Shown here: positions 42,895 to 51,367 of the stretch, in pieces | How positions within the stretch are numbered: the first letter of the stretch is position 1 | Layout of the letters: each line of letters begins with the position of its first letter | Source: Martelella mediterranea | GTDB taxonomy: Bacteria > Pseudomonadota > Alphaproteobacteria > Rhizobiales > Rhizobiaceae | Length of the DNA: 64,000 nt | Assembly: GCA_003001975.1 (NCBI GenBank) | Contig: PVUG01000018.1 | Location: 1 to 64,000 of the forward strand | Direction: 5' to 3' | Program-made: the position numbers and the translations under genes | The notes under the pieces: model-generated | Seen by the model: only the letters and a program-made list of their open reading frames with translations | The model's database searches: none | Told to the model about the DNA's origin: nothing

Positions 42895-44229
42895 ATGAAA
42901 GAGGTCGCGTCATATATCTCGAAGGCGGAAGCCTTCAGGGCCGGTAGCAGTTCGCCCGTCGCCGTACTGGAAGAGTATCTCGCGACGATCGAGGCGCGCG
43001 AACCGGCGGTAAAGGCCTTCAAGGCCATGGCGGTCGAACGTGCCCGCAAGGAGGCGGCGGCATCGCAGGCCCGCTGGAGGGCAGGTGCGCCGCTCTCGCC
43101 GATTGACGGCATGCCCTTCGGCATCAAGGATATTCTCGAAACGGCGGACATGCCGACAGGGCAGGGATCTCCGCTCTGGGAAGGCTTCGAGACCCGCCGC
43201 GACTGCGCTTCGGTTCAGGCGCTTCGTGAAGCCGGAGCGCTCATCCTCGGCAAGACGACGACGACCGAGTTTGCCTCGCGCCCGCAATTTGCCGACACGA
43301 CCAATCCCCATGATCCAACGCGCACGCCGGGTGGATCGAGTTCGGGCTCCTGCGCTGCCGTCGGTGCCGGATTCGTTCCGCTGGCGCTTGGAACCCAGGT
43401 GGTCGGCTCGACGCTGAGACCTTCGAGCTATTGCGGCGTCATCGGCTACAAGCCGAGCATTGGCGGCTTCAACCGCGGCGGCTCTTATGACTACCTGAGC
43501 CATAGCTGCACCGGGTTGATCGGAGCGGCGCTTGAAGACATCTGGGCAACGGCGAAAGCACTTGTGGAGCGCACCGGCGGCGATCCCGGCTATAGCGGTG
43601 TCACCGGGCCGGCGGAGCTTGCGGCAGCGCGCCAGCCGAAAACGCTGCTGTTCCTGGAGACGGATGGCTGGGAGCGCGCCACGCCCGGTGCCAGAGCCGC
43701 ATTCGAAGCGGCCTGTGCAAAGCTCAAGGCCGAAGGCTGCGAAATCATTACGGGCAAGGAAAACGATCGTATCACTGCCATGGATGCGGCGATCAAGGAC
43801 ATCGCCAAGCTCTCCGACGTGATACTCGGTTGGGAAGGCCGCTGGCCTCTCAACGGTTACGCCAGGATCGATTCCGGCAAACTGCATCCTCTCGCTCTTG
43901 AACGTATCGAACGCAACAAATCGCTGACGCTTGATGATTACAAGGCAGCGCTTGAAACCCGAAGCGCCCTGCGCGAACGTTATGCGGCCATGATCGAAAA
44001 TGCCGACGCTGTTGTCACACTGGCTGCAACCGGCGCGGCACCGAAGGGCCTGGACAGCACCGGCGATCCCGGTTTCAATATTCCTGCTTCGGTCCTCGGC
44101 GTTCCCGCCCTTTCCCTGCCTCTGCTTGAGGATGAGGGCCTGCCCCTCGGATTGCAGTTGATCGGCAAGGTGAACGAGGATGCCGGCCTCTTCGCCCATG
44201 GAGGCTGGATCATCGAGAATTTCGGCTGA
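42895..44229 (+). CDS. Amidase (amidase signature family)
   Basis: A 444-residue Ser-Ser-Lys hydrolase. K78 lies in GMPFGIKDI, the cis-serine in TPGGSSSGSCAAV (145-156) and the nucleophile S172 in GTQVVGSTLRPSSYCGV. It cleaves an amide to acid and ammonia in the cytoplasm. AAAGGAAG precedes ATG 42895, 21 bases after the MFS gene. With the isochorismatase-type enzyme it may remove two nitrogens in sequence from the imported compound, as allophanate hydrolase does in urea-type pathways; that parallel is speculative. Confidence 0.92.
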   Translation: MKEVASYISKAEAFRAGSSSPVAVLEEYLATIEAREPAVKAFKAMAVERARKEAAASQARWRAGAPLSPIDGMPFGIKDILETADMPTGQGSPLWEGFETRRDCASVQALREAGALILGKTTTTEFASRPQFADTTNPHDPTRTPGGSSSGSCAAVGAGFVPLALGTQVVGSTLRPSSYCGVIGYKPSIGGFNRGGSYDYLSHSCTGLIGAALEDIWATAKALVERTGGDPGYSGVTGPAELAAARQPKTLLFLETDGWERATPGARAAFEAACAKLKAEGCEIITGKENDRITAMDAAIKDIAKLSDVILGWEGRWPLNGYARIDSGKLHPLALERIERNKSLTLDDYKAALETRSALRERYAAMIENADAVVTLAATGAAPKGLDSTGDPGFNIPASVLGVPALSLPLLEDEGLPLGLQLIGKVNEDAGLFAHGGWIIENFG

Positions 44230-44237
44230 CAAACGTC

Positions 44238-44268
44238 GCCACCGGCCTTGCGAGCGATGGCCGGTGGC
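44238..44268 (+). terminator. Hairpin after amidase gene
   Basis: GCCACCGGCC (44238-44247) pairs with GGCCGGTGGC (44259-44268), starting 8 bases after the amidase stop. It separates the operon from the following lysR gene. Confidence 0.5.
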
Positions 44269-44356
44269 CCGGTTTGACCGACAGGTGATTGTGCAACGCA
44301 GCAAAACGCGCTTTGATGGCAGTGCTCAATATGCGCATCGAAAGGCACATGACGCT

Positions 44357-45328
44357 ATGTCGGATCCCACGGGCAATCTCGATTCCCGTCTCCTGGAAAC
44401 CTATCTGGCCGTCTGCGATAGCGGCAGCATGACGGCGGCCGCCAAACGCCTTGGCCTGTCGCAAGGCGCAATCTCCCAGCAGATCGCCAGGCTCGAAAAC
44501 ATGCTGTCGCTTTCGTTGCTTGAACGGCATGGCCGGCATCTCCAGTTGACGCCTGCGGGGCGCAGCCTGCGTTTTCATGCCCGCCGCGTCATCGATGAGT
44601 TGCGCGAATGCGAACGCGCCATGCATACATTCGCCAATATCAGCTATCCGGTGATCTCGGTCGGCATTCTCGACACGCTCGGCAAGAACCTCATGAGCAC
44701 TCTGGTCCAGACACTGGAACCGTTGGTGGAGCAGATCCAGATCCGTGCTTCGGTCAACTACAATCATATCGAGGAACTGCACAACGGAACCGTTGACGTC
44801 ATGATCACGGCCTACACGTTCGACCCTGCCGAGTATGATGTCTATCCGCTGGTCGATGAGCCACTGGTGCTGCTGGCACCCAAGGGATCTGTCCAGAACA
44901 GAAACAAAGTCGACCTCGAAGACCTTGCCAGCCGGCTGCCGATGATCCGGTTTGCCAATGCCCGCCGGCCAATGCGCAAACTTGCCGATGACTATCTCTT
45001 GAAACGTGGGATCACGGCAAGCCGCAGCATTGAGACCGATCAGTCGACATCAGTTCTGGTTTCGCTCAAGGAGCGTCAGGGCTTTGCCATTGTCTCGCCG
45101 TTCATGCTGCTCGATTCGCTGTTCGATCCTGCTACTATCGACGTGTTTGCACTTCCGCCACCTGGGCCGGTTCGACGCATCAACCTCGTCACGCGGCCGG
45201 GCAGATTCGCCGATATACCCTCGAATCTGGCCGCCAATTGCCGCCGCCACCTGCGGCGTGAGATCGAAACGCAGATCACTCCGCATCTGAACAATGCGCC
45301 GCGCCCGCAGATTCTCGAACAGGATTGA
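44357..45328 (+). CDS. LysR-family transcriptional regulator
   Basis: A 323-residue LysR protein. The helix-turn-helix SMTAAAKRLGLSQGAISQQI sits near residues 24-43, followed by LLERHGRHLQLTPAGR. The effector domain begins about residue 98 with ISVGILDTLGKN. It is on the same strand, downstream of the amidase, behind a hairpin and may regulate that operon together with sigma-54, or a gene elsewhere. ATG 44357 was chosen because the residues upstream are not conserved-looking and AAAGG is nearby. Confidence 0.92.
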   Translation: MSDPTGNLDSRLLETYLAVCDSGSMTAAAKRLGLSQGAISQQIARLENMLSLSLLERHGRHLQLTPAGRSLRFHARRVIDELRECERAMHTFANISYPVISVGILDTLGKNLMSTLVQTLEPLVEQIQIRASVNYNHIEELHNGTVDVMITAYTFDPAEYDVYPLVDEPLVLLAPKGSVQNRNKVDLEDLASRLPMIRFANARRPMRKLADDYLLKRGITASRSIETDQSTSVLVSLKERQGFAIVSPFMLLDSLFDPATIDVFALPPPGPVRRINLVTRPGRFADIPSNLAANCRRHLRREIETQITPHLNNAPRPQILEQD

Positions 45329-45508
45329 CGTCTGTCCGGCAGCCGATTTTGTGATCTCGATGTGCTCCAGACGCTCCGGTGCAATCTCCCTTTTCTGCGC
45401 GTTTTCGAACCGCGCCGCATGGCCTGCATCCAGGGCGCTATCGCCAGAAACCGCAGAGGCGCCGGGGACGGCCCCGGACAGGCGCTGGGCGTGTCCAGGG
45501 GCGAGGGT

Positions 45509-46624
45509 TCATGGGGCGATCAGAGTAGCGCGGTCTTCGAAAGCCGTCGCGTCGACCTCGATCCCGAGGCCGGGCGTGTCGTCGAGCACGAGTTTGCCGT
45601 TTACGGGGCTGGCGGAGTTGCGAAATACTGGGCGCCCGCGTTCCCACATGTCGGCCAGTTCCACGGGTCGGGTCATGTTCATCTGTGCGGCCAGTACGTG
45701 CAGGTTGGCAAAATGCCCGACCGCCGGCTGCGTCTGATGCGGCACCAGTTCGACGCCGTGGGCAAAGGCCAGGGCGCCGCACTCTGTCAGGCCGGTGATG
45801 CCGCCCATCTTGACGATGTCGGGCTGGACCATTCGCACGCCGGCGCCGATCAGATCTTTAATGGCCTGCAGCGTATAGGTCTGTTCCCCGGCAGACACGG
45901 TGATCGACAGACGCTGCGCCACTTCGCCCATGGCGGCGACGTGGTAATGTTGCACAGGCTCCTCGAACCAGGCATATCCCAGCTCTTCGAGCGCCCGGCC
46001 CACACGCATGGCGCCGCCCACGGAGTAGCCGTTGTTCGCATCGAATCCGATCACCGCGTCGGGGCCGAGAAGCTCGCGCACCGCTCGGGCCTTGGCGATA
46101 TCGCCCTTTATGTCGACGTCGAGCCGGGTGCGGTCGCCGTCCCAGCGGATCTTTACCGCGGCCGGAGATTCGGCCTCGACCCGGCGGGCGACCTCGCGGA
46201 CAACCTCGTCGACGCTGCGTGCCGCATTGCCGCCGATGGAAGCATAAAGCGGGAATTCCGTGCGCCAGGCACCGCCCAGGAGTGTATAGACAGGTTGGCC
46301 CAGAAGCTTGCCCGCCAGATCCCAGAGCGCGATGTCGCAGGCGGCCAGCGCCGATGTTGCGATCCCTTCCGGGCCGAGCTTCACCAGACGGTGGAACAGG
46401 GTGCCCAACAGCACGTTGCGCTCGAACACCTGCTGCCCGACAAGCGCCGGAGCGATGTGGCGGGCCACGATGTCGAGCGCCGGGCGCCCGCCCATCATGG
46501 GTGATGCCTCACCCCAGCCGACGGTGCCGTCCTCGGCTGTAATTTTCACAAAGGCACTGCGTGGCATCCATCCCGTGCCATCGCCCATTTCCACCTGAAA
46601 TGCCTCGACCTTGCTGATTTTCAT
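45509..46624 (-). CDS. Mandelate racemase/muconate lactonizing enzyme family protein
   Basis: A 371-residue enolase-superfamily enzyme. K158-x-R160 replaces the usual KxK, metal ligands are D195 (FDANNGY), a Glu of EEP at 221-222 and E247 (AGEQ), and D269/H296 (PHQTQP) form the base pair. The pattern suggests a racemase/epimerase or acid-sugar dehydratase different in type from the one at 24676. AGGAGGAGG precedes ATG 46624. It ends the leftward operon of dehydrogenases starting at 50464. Confidence 0.87.
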   Translation of the reverse strand: MKISKVEAFQVEMGDGTGWMPRSAFVKITAEDGTVGWGEASPMMGGRPALDIVARHIAPALVGQQVFERNVLLGTLFHRLVKLGPEGIATSALAACDIALWDLAGKLLGQPVYTLLGGAWRTEFPLYASIGGNAARSVDEVVREVARRVEAESPAAVKIRWDGDRTRLDVDIKGDIAKARAVRELLGPDAVIGFDANNGYSVGGAMRVGRALEELGYAWFEEPVQHYHVAAMGEVAQRLSITVSAGEQTYTLQAIKDLIGAGVRMVQPDIVKMGGITGLTECGALAFAHGVELVPHQTQPAVGHFANLHVLAAQMNMTRPVELADMWERGRPVFRNSASPVNGKLVLDDTPGLGIEVDATAFEDRATLIAP

Positions 46625-46653
46625 GGCGTCGCCTCCTCCTGCGCTATGCCGTG

Positions 46654-46675
46654 CCGCGACCGGGACCGGTCGCGG
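46654..46675 (-). promoter_or_regulatory. Perfect hairpin between ALDH and racemase-family genes
   Basis: CCGCGACCGG (46654-46663) and CCGGTCGCGG (46666-46675) are separated by two bases. It lies in the 73-bp gap and could attenuate or protect the message. As a near-continuous palindrome it could also be a protein-binding site. Confidence 0.4.
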
Positions 46676-46697
46676 ATATTGTCCGTGTTGCGTCGTC

Positions 46698-48176
46698 CTA
46701 CCACTCGGCTGCGATGTACTGTACTTCGCAGAATTCCAGGATACCGTGATGCGATCCTTCACGGCCGAGGCCGCTTTGCTTGCTGCCGCCGAAGGGCGCG
46801 GCCGGGTCCGACACCACACCGCGGTTGAGCCCGACCATGCCACTGTCCATCGCTTCGGAGACACGCAGGCCGCGTGCCAGATCGCGCGTGTAGACATAGG
46901 AGATCAGGCCGTATTCCGTGCTGTTGGCACGGGCGATGGCCTCCTCCTCGGTGCGGAAAGTCGAGATGGCGGCAACGGGGCCGAAGATTTCGGCGCTGGT
47001 GATCTCGGCCCCATCGGGTACGTTGGCCAGCACGGTGGGCGGGAAGTAGAAGCCGGGCCGGTCCAGCGGCTTGCCGCCGGCAAGGCAATGCGCGCCCCTC
47101 GCGACTGCGTCCTCGACAAGTCCGCCGATGCGGTCCATGGCGTCGCGGTTGATGAGCGGACCGCAGCCGGTGGTCGCGTCATAACCGACGTCGATCTTCA
47201 GCGCGTCCATGCGTTTGGCCAGCCCTCCGGCAAACGCATCGGCGATGTCGCTGTGCACGAGGAAACGGTTGGCCGCGGTGCAGGCCTCGCCGCCATTGCG
47301 CATCTTGGCAACCATGGCGCCGTCGATGGCTGCATCCAGATCGGCGTCCTCGAAGACCAGGAAGGGCGCGTTGCCGCCAAGCTCCATGGAGCAAGACACC
47401 ACACAGTCCGAGGCTTCGCGCAACAGCACCCGCCCCACCTCCGTCGAGCCGGTGAAGCTCAGCTTGCGGACGCGCGGATCGTGCAGCATGGCGCTGACGG
47501 CGGTGCCCGAACGGCCTGTTGTCAGCACGTTGACCACGCCGTCGGGCACCCCGGCCTCGGCGTAGATTTCGGCCAGCGCATAGGCGGTCAGGGGGGTCTC
47601 GGTGGCGGGTTTCAGCACGCAGGTGCAGCCGGCGGCGAGGGCCGGTGCGATCTTGCGCGTGGCCATGGCGGCGGGGAAATTCCACGGCGTTACCAATACC
47701 GAGACGCCCATGGGCTTGTGCCCCAAGAGAATGCGGTTGGCGCCCGATGGCGCGTTATAGAGTTCGCCGTTGAGGCGCACCGCTTCTTCCGCAAACCAGC
47801 GGAAAAATTCCGCCGCATAGGCGACCTCTCCCTTCGCATCTCCAAGCGACTTGCCGTTCTCGAGGCTGATAAGGCTGGCCAACATGGCGGCCCGCTCGGT
47901 CATCAGTTCATAGCAGCGGCGCAGGATTTCGCTGCGCTTGCGGGGCGGGGTGGCGGACCAGCCGGGCAGGGCGTCCTGCGCGGCGGTCACCGCGTCCAGC
48001 GCATCCTCGACCGAGGCGTTCTGGACTCTCGAGATTTCCTGTCCGGTGGATGGGTCGGTCACCACGATGGGATCGCCGCCCCGGCCCTTGATCCAGCGGC
48101 CGCCGATCCACAGATCGGTCGGAATATCGCCGGGGTCGAAGCCGAGGATGGACGGAAAGGTCTGTGACATGGTCAT
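46698..48176 (-). CDS. NAD(P)-dependent aldehyde dehydrogenase (GabD-like)
   Basis: A 492-residue aldehyde dehydrogenase. N166 (TPWNFP), E265 (MELGGNAP) and catalytic C299 (GGEACT) are in place. FTGSTEVGRVLL and PFGGSKQSGLGREG support the succinate-semialdehyde dehydrogenase-like branch. It oxidises an aldehyde to the acid and would directly take the product of the iron alcohol dehydrogenase, whose gene stop it overlaps (ATGA). Two in-frame ATG codons (48176, 48170) are possible; the first has AAGGTGG nearby. Confidence 0.94.
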   Translation of the reverse strand: MTMSQTFPSILGFDPGDIPTDLWIGGRWIKGRGGDPIVVTDPSTGQEISRVQNASVEDALDAVTAAQDALPGWSATPPRKRSEILRRCYELMTERAAMLASLISLENGKSLGDAKGEVAYAAEFFRWFAEEAVRLNGELYNAPSGANRILLGHKPMGVSVLVTPWNFPAAMATRKIAPALAAGCTCVLKPATETPLTAYALAEIYAEAGVPDGVVNVLTTGRSGTAVSAMLHDPRVRKLSFTGSTEVGRVLLREASDCVVSCSMELGGNAPFLVFEDADLDAAIDGAMVAKMRNGGEACTAANRFLVHSDIADAFAGGLAKRMDALKIDVGYDATTGCGPLINRDAMDRIGGLVEDAVARGAHCLAGGKPLDRPGFYFPPTVLANVPDGAEITSAEIFGPVAAISTFRTEEEAIARANSTEYGLISYVYTRDLARGLRVSEAMDSGMVGLNRGVVSDPAAPFGGSKQSGLGREGSHHGILEFCEVQYIAAEW

Positions 48177-49441
48177 GGCATGGCCACCTTCTGGTTCGAG
48201 GTTTCGTTCTGGGCAAGCAGGTTGTCGAGGTTTCCGGTCTGCGCCGCCGCCACGATGCGCGACATGCCGTCCAGATCGAGCGGGCGGGGGTTGTTCTTGA
48301 CCAATCGTTCCGCGCCGAGGGAATTGCGCGCCACCTGGTCGAGCAGACTGTCGGCCAGCCCCAGTTCCGCCAGCGTTTCGGGAATGGCGATCGCCTTGAA
48401 CAGCCGGGCCACTTCGCGGATGGAGGCCAGCGCGTCGGCGTGCGTGTCGCCAGTGGCATCAAGGCCCATGGCCGAGCCGATCTGCGCGAGTTCCGCTTCG
48501 CAGTAAGCGTGGTTCCAGGCCATGACATAGGGCATGAGTGTCGCCACCCCTGCGCCGTGCGGCGTGTGGGTCAGGGCCCCTACGGGGTACTGGATGGCAT
48601 GGGCGGCGGCAGTGCCGGCGACGCCGAAAGCAAGCCCGGCCAGAAGGGCGCCGCGGGACATGGCGGCGCGGGCTTCCAGATCGTTGCCCGCGCGCACCGC
48701 CTGCTCGAGGCTCCCGGCGATCAGCCGGATGGCTTCCAGCGCGAAGAGGTCGGACATGGCATTCTTGCCGGTGAAGACATGATCGGTCGAAAGGTTCGGA
48801 TTGGCATCGCGGTGCAGGGTGGTGAAGGCCTCGATGGCGTGGGTCAGCGCATCTGCGCCCGAGACCGCCGTGAGGCCCGGCGGGCAGCTCAACGTCAGTT
48901 CCGGGTCGCAGATTGATACGGTAGGGATCAGGTATGGGCTGGCAACGCCGATCTTCATAGCGCGTTCGGGGTCGGCCAGAACCGCGACCGGCGTCACTTC
49001 GGACCCGGTGCCGGCGGTTGTCGGCAGTGCGATCAGCGGCAGTATCGGGCCGGGGACCTTGTTCTCGCCGTAGTAATCCTGCGGTCGGCCGCCATGGCTT
49101 AGCAGCAAGGCGATAACCTTGGCCGCGTCGAGGCAACTGCCGCCGCCGATGGCCAGCACAATGTCGGCTTCGTGATCGCGGCCCGCACGGGCGCCAGCCT
49201 CGATGCAGGCCACCGGCAGTTCCGCCTCCACCCCGTCGAAGGTGGCCGTTTCCAGACCGGCGCCAGAAAGGGCATCGCGCAGAACGGCAAAGTCCGGATC
49301 CGCCGATAACCGTGCATCGGTGACCAGCAGCGCCCGGCGCCCGAGCCGGGCCGCGTGGAGCGCTGCGGCGTTGCGTTGGCCCGGGCCGAAGATGATGCAG
49401 GCTGGCGCCCGCGTCAGCCCGAAGTTAAGATTCGACAGCAT
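48173..49441 (-). CDS. Iron-containing alcohol dehydrogenase
   Basis: A 422-residue group III alcohol dehydrogenase. ADIVLAIGGGSCLDAAK binds the nucleotide, ALPTTAGTGSEVTPVAVL is the family pattern, and the iron ligands lie in GADALTHAIEAF and GAGVATLMPYVMAWNHAY. It interconverts an alcohol and an aldehyde with NAD(P). GGGAGG precedes ATG 49441, and its stop overlaps the aldehyde dehydrogenase start, so the two should be made together and act in sequence. Confidence 0.94.
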   Translation of the reverse strand: MLSNLNFGLTRAPACIIFGPGQRNAAALHAARLGRRALLVTDARLSADPDFAVLRDALSGAGLETATFDGVEAELPVACIEAGARAGRDHEADIVLAIGGGSCLDAAKVIALLLSHGGRPQDYYGENKVPGPILPLIALPTTAGTGSEVTPVAVLADPERAMKIGVASPYLIPTVSICDPELTLSCPPGLTAVSGADALTHAIEAFTTLHRDANPNLSTDHVFTGKNAMSDLFALEAIRLIAGSLEQAVRAGNDLEARAAMSRGALLAGLAFGVAGTAAAHAIQYPVGALTHTPHGAGVATLMPYVMAWNHAYCEAELAQIGSAMGLDATGDTHADALASIREVARLFKAIAIPETLAELGLADSLLDQVARNSLGAERLVKNNPRPLDLDGMSRIVAAAQTGNLDNLLAQNETSNQKVAMP

Positions 49442-49477
49442 TTCAGAAGTCCTCCCGTTGAAAATTGCCGGCCGGCC

Positions 49478-50464
49478 TCAGCCGGCCAGGTTCCTGATGT
49501 CTCCCCAGAGCGTTTCGGGCAGGTCGATCCCGGCGGCTGCGCGGGTTTTCCGACTGGCGCGACCGCGCTCGCCAGGTATCAGGACCCGGTCGAAGCCTTC
49601 CGCCGGCATCTCGGAGCGAATCGCGTCGAGATACGGACGCATGTCGGCGACCGGCCCGTCGGCAAGGATGAAGACATCGCCCTTGTTGCAGATCGTGTCG
49701 TCGTCGAGCGTGCCGGTCACGTCGCGCCCGATGGCTGCGTCGGCAAGACTGCTGACCAGAAGTTCGAAGGCAAGGCCGAGCGCATAACCCTTGGGACCGC
49801 CAAACGGCGCGATGGCGCCGGATTTCGCTGCCTCGGCATCGGTTGTGGGGCGGCCTTCGCCATCCAGCGCCCAGCCCTCGGGGATCGGAACGCTGCGGTT
49901 GGCGTGATCGTGGATCTCCCCCATGGAAACCAGACCGGTGGCAGTGTCCATCATGAAGATCTCTCCGCCGCCCACCGGCAGACCGATGGCAACGGGATTG
50001 GTGCCGATCATCGCCCGTCGCCCGCCCCAGGGATGCACCAGTGCTTCACTGGTGGACAGTGCGATCATGGACAGTCCCTTTAGCGCGGCGGCCTCGCAGT
50101 AATAGCCCAGCATACCGATGTGGTTGGAATTGGTGATCGCCGCCATGGCGACGCCGGTGCGGCGCACCCGGTCTTCGAGTGCGGCAATGGCGGCATTTGC
50201 GACCACGGGGCCAAGCCCCCGTTTGCCGTCGACCTGCAGAAAACCCTCGCCGCGCCAGTTGTGGCATCCTGTTTGCGACGGGTCGGTCACACCATTGCGA
50301 ATCCGTTGCGCGATTCGGGGCAGGCGCAGCACGCCGTGCGACGAGATTCCTCTCAGATCGGCGTCGAGGAGCAGGTCGATCTGTTGCGCTGCATGATCTG
50401 GTCCAGTCAGATTCAAGAGTGCAGAAACAGAGGTTTTTCTCAATGTTTCCAGGTCAATAATCAT
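49478..50464 (-). CDS. Ldh-family (malate/L-lactate type 2) oxidoreductase
   Basis: A 328-residue member of the malate/L-lactate/ureidoglycolate dehydrogenase family. RGISSHGVLRLP holds the conserved Ser-His near residue 42, GPVVANAAIAA and NSNHIGMLGYYCEAA hold the catalytic His, and GTNPVAIGLP and GGPKGYALGLAFELL complete the pattern. It oxidises a 2-hydroxyacid or reduces a keto- or imino-acid with NAD(P). First gene of the leftward operon, divergent from gntR. Confidence 0.93.
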   Translation of the reverse strand: MIIDLETLRKTSVSALLNLTGPDHAAQQIDLLLDADLRGISSHGVLRLPRIAQRIRNGVTDPSQTGCHNWRGEGFLQVDGKRGLGPVVANAAIAALEDRVRRTGVAMAAITNSNHIGMLGYYCEAAALKGLSMIALSTSEALVHPWGGRRAMIGTNPVAIGLPVGGGEIFMMDTATGLVSMGEIHDHANRSVPIPEGWALDGEGRPTTDAEAAKSGAIAPFGGPKGYALGLAFELLVSSLADAAIGRDVTGTLDDDTICNKGDVFILADGPVADMRPYLDAIRSEMPAEGFDRVLIPGERGRASRKTRAAAGIDLPETLWGDIRNLAG

Positions 50465-50469
50465 TTCCT

Positions 50470-50490
50470 ATATCCGATCCTATACGATAT
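50470..50490. promoter_or_regulatory. Possible GntR operator
   Basis: ATATC-CGATCCTATAC-GATAT has 5-bp arms in the 92-bp gap between the Ldh-type gene and gntR, directly upstream of the former's ribosome site. The arms are short, so this is weak. Confidence 0.3.
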
Positions 50491-50556
50491 TGGATTGCAA
50501 CTGATTTGGTAGAGTGCTATCAACGGCTCGTCAAGCACAGCATTTGGAAAACATTG

Positions 50557-51270
50557 ATGAGGACCTCGAGGACAGTGCAGAAACATACCGCCGCAGGGCG
50601 TCTACGCCGCCGGCAGGGGCTGAGCGACGAGGTGTATGAAGCGCTTTACGGGATGATCATGAAGCTCGAGATCGCGCCGGGTGCGCGGATTTCCGTCGAT
50701 GCGCTGACGCGCGACCTGGGGGTTTCCCAGACCCCGCTGCGCGAAGCGCTCTCACGGCTCGAAGTGCAGGGTCTGGTGGTGAAGACACATCTCGTCGGCT
50801 ACAGCGCTGCGCCGCAGCTCGATGAGAAGCGGTTGCGTCAGCTCTACGACCTGCGCCTGTTGCTCGAGCCTCATGTCGCCGCCGAGGCGGCGCAGAACAT
50901 GTCCCCCGACGATGTCGAGCGGCTCATGGAACTCGATGTCGAGATGCGGACAGGAACTGCCGAGGATCTGCAAAGCTATGCCGAGTTTGCAGAGCTCGAT
51001 GGCCGGTTTCACGATCTCATCGCGCGCGGCAGCGGCAATGACGTGATTCATGAGACGCTGACGCGGCTGCACATCCACGTTCATCTGTTCCGCAGCAGCT
51101 TTCAGGCGACGGCGACGGATCATGCCAATCTCGAACACGAGGGGATTCTCGCCGCAATCCAGGCCAGGGATTCCAGCGCAGCGCACGCTGCGATGTACGA
51201 ACACATTCTGCGGTCGAGAGACCGTTTCGTGAAAGGTTGCCCAAAACGAAGAGGTGTCAATTCAGGCTGA
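50557..51270 (+). CDS. GntR-family regulator with FCD domain
   Basis: A 237-residue regulator. The winged helix (about 22-88) has DEVYEALYGMIMKLEIAPGA, LTRDLGVSQTPLREALSRL and LVVKTHLVGY. The FCD domain follows with FAELDGRFHDLIARGSGN, NLEHEGILAAIQARD and AMYEHILRSRDR. It sits between the divergent dehydrogenase operon and the co-directional importer operon and probably controls both. ATG 50557 begins the basic N-terminal segment; upstream codons look non-coding. Confidence 0.93.
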   Translation: MRTSRTVQKHTAAGRLRRRQGLSDEVYEALYGMIMKLEIAPGARISVDALTRDLGVSQTPLREALSRLEVQGLVVKTHLVGYSAAPQLDEKRLRQLYDLRLLLEPHVAAEAAQNMSPDDVERLMELDVEMRTGTAEDLQSYAEFAELDGRFHDLIARGSGNDVIHETLTRLHIHVHLFRSSFQATATDHANLEHEGILAAIQARDSSAAHAAMYEHILRSRDRFVKGCPKRRGVNSG

Positions 51271-51367
51271 CGGCGACCGACAGGCGGAGCCCGATTGGAG
51301 GCGGGGCCGTCATAAGTCACGGGGATCGGTCAAGGACCACACCCCGACAATCAGGGAGGAGAAAAAC

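Noticed and set aside
46625-46897. N-terminal extension of the racemase-family gene up to 46897
   Set aside because: The extra 91 codons are the shadow of the aldehyde dehydrogenase 3' end. ATG 46624 has a strong ribosome site and fits the family start.
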